Below are positions 37,401 through 49,400 of a DNA stretch of 64,000 bases, piece after piece (the stretch's first letter is position 1; every line of letters starts with the position of its first letter). The notes under the pieces are model-generated. The model was not told the DNA's origin and did not search any database. It saw only the letters and a program-made list of their open reading frames with translations. Made by a program: the position numbers and the translations under genes. This DNA is from Lycocorax pyrrhopterus obiensis (lineage: Eukaryota > Chordata > Aves > Passeriformes > Paradisaeidae). The stretch lies in assembly GCA_014706295.1 (NCBI GenBank), contig JACSVZ010000008.1, positions 20,811,659-20,875,658 of the forward strand. Reading direction: 5' to 3'.

Positions 37401-40400
37401 AGAAAGAGTGATGCCAGGTAAAGCACCTGGCCTCAGCCACTGCAGTAACAGGAGAAAAAGAATAAAATATGGGTTTGAAAGCAGATCTCAACAAGCATAT
37501 GTAGAACTGAGGAACTCAACTAACACATAATGCACCTAGAAGTATGAAATGCCTAGGAGTATAAAATACATGGAGAAAAAAAGGACCAGTAATCTTTACA
37601 GAAATATTTTCTTTTTTAAAAAGATTATACTAATCGGCCAAAGGCTAAAAAGCAGAATAACTTACTATTGCTAGGGTGTTTCAAACGAGAGATTGCCAAC
37701 AGAAATAGGGAAACTCTAATACAATCATGCAAGGTACTGGTAAAACCCCATCCAGAGTATTTATATTCATATTGAAATGTAATGAAAAAAAATCAATTTC
37801 AATATGTATAGAAAGGGTAGTATACTATGATGGTCATAAAAGAAGGAAGCTTGTCTTATTTAGTCTGTAAAACCAAATCTGAGATACTGAATGTAATAAT
37901 GGGGACAAAGAACAACGATACTTAAAGGGCAAAGCTGGTATAAGAATAAATGTATAACTGATTAAGAGTTTTAGGCTAGATTTTAGAAGAAAAATTATCA
38001 TCATCAGAAGAACAAAGTTTTGGCAGAGGCAGTACTCACAGATGGTCTTTGAAACAGGACGTTGATAAAACTTTTGAATGACATAAAATATAACTGAGAC
38101 AAAATATAACTGTTTGCCACAGATCAGGACAATCAAATTGCCACATAAGTTCATTACAAGTTGATGTCCTAACAACTCAAACACTAAAAGAACCCCACCT
38201 TCTTGAAAAGTATTTGTAAAAAGAATCTGGAGATATTTTAGGGATAATCTAAAACAGAGGCCAAATTTTGAGTAGTAAAGTTCTCCCAAGTCAGAAATTA
38301 CATAAGCTCTGCCAAAATGCCCTTATGAGCTGTAACTACAGGTCAACATCCAGTAACAAATCAAGAACTGATTCTCTCAAGATCAGATTCAGATACAGAC
38401 TATTCTTTGTCACACAATAAAGCAACAGATCAAAACCAGGAGAACACTAATAATCACCAGGTAATTTCCTTAAGCCAAAAAAGAGCAAAGGAAGAATTTA
38501 CAAACTAACTTCCTGAGCAAGGACAAAGGATTTTTCTTACACTTTTTAATTCTCCCAGTAGTTCTAATTCAGGCTCTCATACCTGAAATTTAGGTCAGAA
38601 CTTTTTCACAAAACACTTGACCACCCACAGCAAGACCTTGTTATGCTTTGGAGTAAAAACTGTATGCACTTGGACAGTTACTATCACTACTTTCTCAAAA
38701 AGAATGCCAAAGGAACCACAGCAAATATCATGAAAAGGTCTGAAAGAATGGTCCACCATTATTGGATAAACAAACAGGTAACAGTTGCCCACAAAGAATC
38801 GCTACCAAAAGAAGTGAGAAGTTAAAAGCTACAAACACACTGTGGCAAAGTACACACTAATTTTCACAAAAAGCACCTTATCCAATCTCAGCAAGAACTG
38901 CCCTGTTGCACAGACACTGAAACAGCAGCACAGCCACACTGTGGAAACACTGACACTGGGTCTGTAATGAGATTTTCAAGAATTGTTCAGATCTGAGGGC
39001 AATAATGGACTCATAAGTCAAAAAAACACTACGTCAGACTAAATGGACTGAAGCTGCTCACACATATCAGTGCCCAGTGCCATCAGAGACCCAGTGCTAT
39101 TTAAAACATCCATCAAGGGCTGCCAGCTACAACACTCAGCTGATGGTAAACAATTTGGGTCAGACAGATGAAGGCCTCGTTGCAGTTACTTTGACGTGTA
39201 ACACAAATGTAACACTATTAGGAAGGGCATTTAAGTTACCAGTAATTTTTGAAAAAAACATGTTTTGTTTGCAAAAAAGATATGTAGTGGTTCGCATAAT
39301 GGATCTTACTATGATAATAAAGTGGAAAGTACTGCAGAAGGTCTGAGATCCCTGGCATCATAAATTTTATTGAATATTGAAATTAGTAAATGACACAGTT
39401 AGTACTGAAATAAAATTTTGGTGAGGGATTTTTTTTTTACATCATAGGATGCTGATATTTACCATTTCCTGCATTTTCCCAAAGGAATTTTCTGACCCAC
39501 TTTTTGAACTGTAGGATAGTAGCATTATCAGGGACTTCAAGTCCAACAGTATAAAGTTTCTTATACTGCACACTTTTAGGTAAATCCTAACAACAAAAAG
39601 AAAAAACACAATGGTAAAAATTACTGAAGTCTTGCAACAGTGAGAAACCTTAAGCAGTATCTAATGTAATGACAATGTAAACCAGTAGTTCAAATCCTGA
39701 ATAAAAACTGAAAACAATCTTGACACAATTGTATACAGATATACTCTCAGAAACTACCAGTAGCATTTCTACATTAAAGACCATCTCAGACAAGGAACAG
39801 TTCCTACATAAGATTTATTTATCCCTGCTAATAAGGCTGCACACTAACTAAGGGAGCAGATTCTTGTCATTCCATTCTAACCCATTTTACAATCATTAGC
39901 AGTATTTGTCCCTCCTACCCACAATATATAATCACATATTCACTCCCTTAATGCTTAGAGCCTATATGCATTCAAAGATTTGCATTGTTATAACACTGCC
40001 ATTTATTCTCCTTTTCAACAGGAGGCTGATTAATCACAATTGTTTGGACCATACAGGTAAAAATTTTTTAATTGATAAAGTAGTTTAAAAATGTACACCT
40101 TCTTAGTGGATTCCACTGAGGATCAGTAAAAAGAACCACCTAGGAATAAATGAGAGTATCTTCAGGACACAGGGTGTAACTATTCTGCACCTTTTGTGCA
40201 GTGCCTGGCACTGAGGTCTTTATCCATCACTGAGTTAGCATAACACAAATAAGCCACAAATGTAACTAGCTGGGAGAATGAGTTAATTCCTCTGTGATAA
40301 AACATTTATTTTCTATTTGAGACACAAAATTAAGTCTAGATGGCTTACTTGTCTATTCCAATTCAAGGTAAGCAAATGTGTAAACATTTTAAAACAAAGT

Positions 40401-43400
40401 TGCAGTAACTATTTACATTTTTATTAGGCTTTTGTTACCTTAACTTCATAGTATCGTGTGGTATATGTTAAATCAATAATTAATCCAAGCTCCACATTTA
40501 GGGCTTTCATTGCAGCAATTAAGTCTTTTGGTGTAAATTTCTGGGTTGGGGTAAGCCTCTGGTTAATTGCCTACGAAGAAAATGGAAAAGAAATACTTTC
40601 TTTTTATGTTCTAATAACAAGACATTTGTAATATTCAGCTGTTTCAATTAGTACTAGAAAACATCAATATTTAAAAGGGAGAGTTTAATTATCAGAACCA
40701 CATCCATGTATTATACAGGTAAGAGGAACTAAAAAGAAAGCAAAAATTTATGTATTCCTATTCAGATGAAAATGCAAGACAATGGGAGCATTTCTGCTTG
40801 TATAGTGTTAACAAACATTATTAAAATAAGCTCTAATTTGATAGACACAAAAATTCTGAAAAATGCAGCATGTATATATTGATTTTTATGTAACTAAAGA
40901 CACTAAAAAGCAAAACACTACAATCTACTTCCCCCAAACAAATTTTGTCCTGCACAGTAACTCAAAACTAAAAGTCTATTTCACATAAAACATTAGAAGT
41001 TGTGATACAAGAGTTCATTTCTAAAGGTTTAACTTTCTTCCCACAAATGTTGTGCAGACATTTTTATCCCTGCTTCATCTCTTGACAGAGTGTATTTGCA
41101 TGTCATTTAGCACTGGGAAATATTAAATAAGACTAAATATCGTGACTAAGAAAGCTGTGTGTTGGTGGATAATGAATAATTCATTTCATTTGACAAACAG
41201 TGAGAAAAATGTTTACTCACCCTATTGTAGCTGTGTTTTTTGAAATGTGTTCTTCACTTTAGGTATGAAAATGCCTCACATACTCAAGACTGGATTTTCT
41301 CTGAATAGTGCACTTGTCCATTGTGAGAGCCTTTTGACACAGGCTCAGCCAGAACCAATAAAGACAGTAGCAAAAGATGCAGCAGCCTCAACCACCTGTC
41401 AGTTCCTTCATCAACAAGAAATTCAAGCAGACTGGACTCAGAACTATTGGAAAGGAAGGCAGCCCCAGACCACATACTTCTTAGAACCACAGATGCTATA
41501 GGGTAACTAACCATTCCTTGTTTTGACTGTACAGACTATAATGTAAAATACTAGCAAGCACTTGTCTCAAGTCTGGAAACAGAGACAGGAAACCAAAGTA
41601 AAGAATAAACAGCAGGGCAGTCATATCAAAGCTGGTATGTGATTAGGAAGCTTGAGCTGAAAGAAGGAGGATAGAAAGCATGTAATAAAGTATTCAGTCC
41701 TATGTATTTCAGACACCAGTGCACTGCTGAAAAAAGTGGAGGTTGTAGAAGTTTAAACAAAATGAACATGAGTCAGTTATGTCACTGCTACTCAGCAGTA
41801 ACTCTTAGTAAAATCTGAAACTGAACTTAACAACTTTGAGGTGACAAAGATGAACCTGCAAAAGGTCTGTGGTAGAACATTAAAGAATTTTTACTATGTG
41901 ACATGACACAAACTGAGGAGGAATGTAATTTACAAAAATAAGGTATCTCCAAATGTATTGTTTGATTGAGTAGACAGTTAAATCTGTTATGAAACACTAT
42001 GCTTTGATAGGGTTATTGGAATTTTCTGAAAAACTCCTGCTGAGTATTCAGTAGTTTAGGTGTTTAATAGGGCTTTGAGAATGTGAGAATCAACTCTAAA
42101 AATCCTCCTAATGGCATGCGAAAGAACTTGCCCAATTCTTACTACACTACAGTGCTACTGTTACCATTATAATGGTGATGTGAAAGGAAAGACAGAAAAT
42201 CCTTCCAAGTAAACACATGATCTTTACTAACAGCACATCTTCTGAAGAAGACAATAACCCTTCTATCTTCAAATACTGAAAATGTGTTTTGTCCCTTTGG
42301 GCAAAATCACCAATCGTCAATTTCCTAATACATAGCAAAGAAGTAAACTGCTGCATATTTAAGAGGTCTGTTCCACCAATTTAATAAATAATAGGACTTC
42401 CGACAAGCTATAACCAATCAGGTCTTCAGTATTTTCAGACAGATTTACTGACCACCTCTGCAAAGACATCACAGTCTAGCCAGTTACACATTTTATGTGT
42501 ACTCTGCCACAAACTCTATCACCTTCAAGCACACGGTCTCTGGCAGACTTGTCATTTCTCTGTCTTGCACAGTTGAGACTGAACAAACTGAAGGGACAGA
42601 AATGCTACAGATTTTGCGTATTTGTGTATCAGACTTTATGTCTGGCCAAAACAGCTTCCCAGAACAGAGATCTATGCCCCAGGGAGATAAGCAGGACAGG
42701 AAACGAGTAACATGCTGATGTGGAGTGGTCCTTGTGACAAGAGCAAAGAAGCCAATTATAAATCTACTGGATTTTACATTCACAGCTTGATTTGTTGACT
42801 GGCAGTCTTGGTGGAAAGGCACACGACTGCTGTACAACCCATCCACATCTTGGAGAACATGACCAATGTTAAGTATGAGAGCCTTGGTGTCCAAGGAACC
42901 AAACCGTCATCCTAAAGCTGTAAAAGCAGCTGCAGGAAGCAAATCCTGCAAGCATTTCACTTCAGTCATTGCTAATAAAACTGAACTGAATGGTGACTGA
43001 AAACATAATGGGTACTAATATACCAAAGAACCAAAATTTTTGTGTATGAATACTAGAGAGCAATCTGTAGACAAAAGCTTAGACAGAACATTTCCCTTTA
43101 ACTGCTACGGTTACATCAAGCCACTGTACTTTAAAAATGCTTAGAAACTTTTATTTCCTCTGTATCTAAAGCAAGGACCTGTAGATGTTAATTTATGCAG
43201 CACTTGTCCTATTTGCCCTTCTGTATAACTAACACTAATTTGCCCAATGCCTCCAAAAAGGCATAGGCACTAAAGAACTGAACAGTCTCAACAAGACAAC
43301 CTCCACATACTTTAGAATCAAAGAATTTAAAGATTTAACTCAGTGTATATAATAGCTTAGGATGGCTCTTCATGCTAGTAAGACTCTAAAGGAAATACTA

Positions 43401-46400
43401 ATAAAAGTACTTTTAAATTAAATAATTAGTACTTTTAATTAATAGAAGAAATCAATGAAGACTTCTTTTTTTAGCTATACTATATTCCACCAGATCACTG
43501 AAACTTTTCGCTTATGAAACTGGTAATCTGGATCTGTAATTTTAAAAGTTCTGCAGTGGCTGGTATCCTTCAATGAGTGCTTAATTTCCATAAAATTATA
43601 CTTTGGCTTACATTGCCTAGATTGTTATCCATATCATAACCCCTTCCATACGATTTTCTTAAAACAGCCATGAAAAGATGTTAAATAAGATTATGAATTT
43701 AGGCCACTTAATAGTGATCAAATGAATTACGCTGATTGATTTAGAAGCTTGATTATTTTTAAAAGATAAATAAAGAGAGTAACATCAAATATAAAGAAAA
43801 ATTTAAAAAAAAAGAAAAATATAGAATATTATTTTAAAAAGCCAGATGGCTGAAAGGGCTAAATCTGAACAAACTATTTTTTCAAAAACTTTCTTGAAAT
43901 TTGCATGTATAGTCATGCTATTCGTCATTACTAGTGCAGTTTATCGAATACAGCCAATTTGCAGTTACTTTTATACATACCCCTTTCAAAGGTACTTTGA
44001 ATGCAATAAATCTTGTTCCTGGTATAGGCTGTCCAACTGGTGTCAAACTCCGCCATCTGTACGGAAAGAAATATTAATTTTTAAATATTTTCAAGTTATA
44101 CGATTCAACAGAAGACACCCGCAGCACAAAGCACATAAAACTTGCTGTTATCATACAGTATAATTAGGTCCCCAAATCTGCAATTATTCCATGAAGTGGC
44201 TTCAAAGTATCACCAGGACATTTGAAAAGAGTCTTCTTCTTTCCTTCTTCTTCAACTTCCAAGAAATTCCTGTCCTCAAAATGGCAGGATAACATTTACA
44301 AACAAGTACCACCAATATAAAGGAAAGCAGATGTGTAAGGTTCAACAGGTAAAAATGTATTGTTGCAGTTGGTGGACATTTTTCAACCTGACTGAATCAA
44401 ACACCTTAAAAAAGTTGCCACAGGCACACATCAATCATTTAATTGACAATGAAATGCAAAGTTTACTTCCATTAACAATACAAATCATCTGTATTTTCCA
44501 AAAATGTTTCCTTTGTAATATGCTTCTTTTTTAAAGAAACACTCTTGATTGAACTTTCTCTCAACATTTTGAAAAATACAGAGGATATTCCATCACACCA
44601 AAACCTAGCACAAACCACCAATATGAAGACTTGTTACAACACCCAAAACACTTGTAATTCTAAAACCACAAAGAACTGGTATGCACAAGTTCTACATTGT
44701 ACTGAAAAAGCTCTTGATATATAATATTGCAGAGATTTCAATTTTTTAAAAAGGATGAAAAGCATTATCTGAAGAGGAAAACAAGTTGATCAGCAGATCA
44801 GTTTTACCTTCAAAGAGGTAACTTACTAAATTTAGAACTATTAATTCTTCTTCTTCTGCAAGTGCAAATTATCTCTATGACCTACCAAGGTACAGCTGGA
44901 TGACTTAAAATATACACAGGCTTTTTGCATTTTTGGCTAATACCTCAACTACTAAAATACAAAACATTTCCAGTAGATTCTTTAACACTGGTGTCCATTC
45001 CCTTGCAATTTTCTGAATTAATGCTTAAATTAATCTTTCCCTTTGAAGGGAGCAGCCAACAGCTTCTAGATTCCTTTCTGGTGTTCATAAAACTATACCA
45101 TTTATGAAGTAAACTTAATACTAAATTTTAAAATATTCTAACCACTGAGTACTTTGCTTTATTCACAATTCCCGTATCGGACCATAACAAAAACTAGAAG
45201 TTGGCTGGAAAAATTCTCAATGAAACACCTATAATTATATTTGTCATAGTATATAAATAACAACATCAACATTCACAGATGGCTTGGAACTAACAATGGA
45301 AACACAGAGCACAGTGACCAAAGTGTATTTGATATTAACCACTCATGTAACAATCTACTACATCCATGTATTTAGCACTAACTTATCTCTGTAATCTTCA
45401 TCATGAGGCAAAGAACAGATCAAGGCTCACAGTGTAGACATACAGGTGCTTAGTTTAATGGACAACAAATGAAGCAACAAAGGAGTAGTAACAACTCAGC
45501 ATCAGGAAGGGTGTTGCAAACAGCTGGGCTGTAGAAGACATACAAGGTGAGCAGGTGTAAGGGCAAGCTAGAGATGAGATCACTGAGAGCTGTTTCAAAT
45601 AAAACCTTTTACTAAATGATAAATTTTTGCAGGACTTTGTATCTCCTAACTGCAACAAGGGAACAGAAACAGTGTTCTGCAAGTAAAAAATATGTATTAT
45701 GTAAGTGTTATAACGATAGTCTTTCCAAGTTTGTAAACTTTGGAGTCTGGTAGCTTTATGCTTGCTGTAAAATATGAAAACAAAAATCTGAGACTATGTT
45801 CCATTTACTTCTATATAAGAGATGTAAATTTTACATGAATCCATTAAGATCAGAAATTCAGTGCTGTTTTAACCTGCTTTCTCTTGGAAAACTATGAGTG
45901 GAAACAAACCATAATTATCATAGGCATGTTCAGAAGTGAAAAAGAGATGATCAAAAAAGGGCTTTAAAATCTTATTTTAATTAGCAATGTAAAAAAGGCT
46001 TTGTAAGAATTCTGAACCTTTTTTCATATTAGGGGATTGACAGAACAATACCCCAGGATTACCCAGTTTGTTGTCAGACTGTAATAAACTTGGGTTTTTA
46101 TTCTCTTATATTTAAAGCCATTTAAATCCTCCCAGAAAAAAAAATCTGCGCAATCAGCAAGAAACTCAAAAGCTGCTGACAGCTCTATGGTAGAAAATGA
46201 GCAGAAGGCACTTTTCATCAAAAATATAAAGGGTATGTGTTCCATGTTATCTTTAAAATGGTATTTTAAAAGGAAATTTCAGCATACTGCTGCAGAACTA
46301 AAAATAAAACCAGCAGATTGAAATTAACCAAAGATTAGCTAAGGAAATAAATTCAGATTTGTTCTGTTGTCAACAAAAGAACATGGTTGGGAATCAAAAG

Positions 46401-49400
46401 TGGCCTGGACTAAAGAAAGTCAAACTCTTAGAGAATAAGTATAGATAAAGGCAGAAGTGATCAAAGACGAGCTGCAGGTGGTCACATAAACAGGAATTAC
46501 AGGAGCAAAGACTTAACTAAGCATTTTAACAAGTATGAATGAGACTTGTGACACGTGATTTGTACCCTGCTTGAACTTAAGCGGAAGGAAGAAAGGCAGG
46601 AGTCAGAGGTGTTATTGCAAGATTTGGCACCATCGTCATCCCTGTACCAGTGACTAAGAGCTAACAGAGGCTTGAATGAAAAACAAGCTGGACATGAAGC
46701 TGCTGATTATGGATTACATCCAGCTGAGTATTTCATCTGCTTTGGTTAAAACTTTTATTAGAGCCAGATGTGGAACACATGTTTTTTTCATAATTTAGTT
46801 TAACACTACTGTTAAGATCATATGGAAGCTTTAATTTCCAGTAAAATTTTCTGGTTTAGAACTGATTCATAGTAAGATTTACTTCAACAACTACTGAAAT
46901 ACTGTCACCTCTAGCAAGATCATTTAGAAAATACTATGTGGAACCTCTTCTTTTTTTTGGCTACTGATACTGCCTGATATACAGGCAGCCTTATTTTCCA
47001 AGTGACTTCCATACCTCTATAGACACCAGATTCAAAACTGGTAAGAAACACTAATACAAATAAAATATCACCCTTCTCTCCCACTCACCGTTGAACATGT
47101 ACAATCCATTATACCACAGTATTTAATACTCCTGTCTAAATGAAAATGCTGATGCTTTAAGTCTGGCCAGGAAAAATTCAGTTAAAGAAGCATATTTACA
47201 GTGCATAGGCAAAAATAATTCAGCTTTGCCCTTCGAACAAGAAGATCCCACTCAGTATTATTTTATACTATTCAAGGGAAACATGCCAGAAGGTGACATT
47301 TCTGCAGATGCTTTTCAGAACTGAACTGGAGTTTATGTAATTATACCCACAGCAGGATTTTGGATGCTGAACCACAAATGTGTACTAATCTGTAAAAACA
47401 TCAGAGTATTTTATGACTTCTTATGCAGCTTGGACTGTCTGGTTCTCCACTAAAACATCATAGTGTACAACTACTGAAGGATAAAACCATTTCAGACACT
47501 GTGAAGAATCAGAACTTGACTCCATGTGGAAACTGCAGTGCAAGGGGTCACCTGAATCCCTCTTTTACACTGGTGCCTCATTTTGCTACAAAATTACTTC
47601 ACCAGCACTACTTCGTAGGTTTGAGACCTCAATGGACACCATACACTATAGCTGTGCTTCAAGACATTACTGCGAAAAAAGACAAATACTTTTCTTTATC
47701 ATAGAACGGCTTGGGTTGGAATAAGCCTTAAACATCATCTAGTTCCAACTCTCCTGCCACAGGCAGGGACACCTTCCATGAGACCAGGCTGCTCAAAGAC
47801 CCATCCAATCTGGCCTTGAAAACATTCGCAGGGAAGGGCACGCAGAACTTCTCTGGGCAACCCATTCCAGTGCATCACCCTCCTTATAGCGAAAAATTTC
47901 TTCTTTACATCTAATGTAAACCTCTTCCAGTTTAAAGTCATTACCCCTTGTCCTAAAACAAAGTTCACCATTTCTTGGTTATTTGCCCTATTCCTACTTA
48001 CTAACTTTACTGAAACCTCCAATTTAGTGTATCATTTGTATTAGCATAATGAAATTTGGATTAAAAGTGTTAAGAATTGGCGCACTAACAGGAACACAAT
48101 CTTAAAAGATGCCTGTATGTAATGTCACTTTCCTTATCTCTTGCTGTGCCGTTAGACCAAAAGAGTTACTGTTAGAAGTATTGCTATTACAACATGGTGA
48201 TTGAGGTTGTACTTCCACAGTCTGCACCGTCTGGACTTGTCCTTATGCTGCAGTGTACCATAATCTCAATTCTGCCAACAACTGTTTCTGGGGCCAGTAA
48301 ATTGGATGTGTAGGATCATAGATTCCAATTAGTTTTCCTTAAGTCCCTTCTAGGGACTTCTATGTTTTCCCGGCTTACTGAATTGACACTGGAGAACAAC
48401 ATGCTGTGCCAGCACAAGGGTGACATCCATATCCTGCTGCATGAGAATGAGGGGCTGACATGGCCTTAAACTTCTTTACTGCCAAATCCCCGTTACTATG
48501 GATGTCTAGCTTGATTTCTTAGCAGTATAAAAAGTACGTATCTGGAGGAGTTGAAAGCACTTCAGTATCAGGCACTTTGTCAGAAGGTAATACCAACTTT
48601 TTAACCAAATACTTGACAGTAGCTGTTTCTGTCCTTGAAAGGTGTTAGCTTCCAATCGTAGAAGTCAAAAGTACAGTCCACTGATTCTTCCATACTTAAG
48701 AAATCCATGTAGCCTGAAAGCTTCTCTAGTTCAAATGCAAGGGGTGGGATAAGAATGGAGAAATGAGCACCTGATTCTCAAAGGTTTAGTAGCAATTTCC
48801 AAGGATGAAGAAAATAAGGAGAGTTAGTTCTTTTTGGATTTCTGAATCACTGCTTACAAAACCAACCCACTTTAGCTCTCTTTTATCCAACATTTAACTG
48901 AAATGTCATTGAAATTTTCAGAGAAAAACATGCTTAAACAGGTTTTTTTTAAGTTTTATTCTAATTTTAATCCCTGAGTTTGTCAGCTAGGAAAAAAACT
49001 TCAGCTTCTTTATTTTTAAAATTCTGTTCATCTTTTGTTTCTATTTACTGCTTTTAGACCAACAAATATTACAGGAATGCAAGTTTTTAATATCTTATTG
49101 CTCCTCCTAAGAACGCTCTTACTAAACCTACTTAACACTCCTGCTGAAACCAGCGTAATATAATTCTTTCCTCAAATAATGTATAACTGCAAGTCATTGC
49201 CCCATTACAGTGTGCCTTTATACCTCAGCATACACTCCTATCCAAAAAGTTTGTATTGATGTCATCAGCAACACGTGGGCTAAAACTCTTGACTTGGCCT
49301 TCTTTTTTTTGTGCTTTATTAGAGCTGAAGAATAGAACTTCATCTGTTTTAAATATGTCATTCTGTGGTCCACATATGTACTCCCAATCAAGTCATCAGA

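Noticed and set aside
42493..42894. 133-codon minus-strand ORF in DUSP11 intron 3
   Set aside because: No recognisable domain, no convincing splice sites and no in-frame link to flanking exons.
47735..48022. 95-codon minus-strand ORF
   Set aside because: It lies on a CR1 copy and is part of the repeat.
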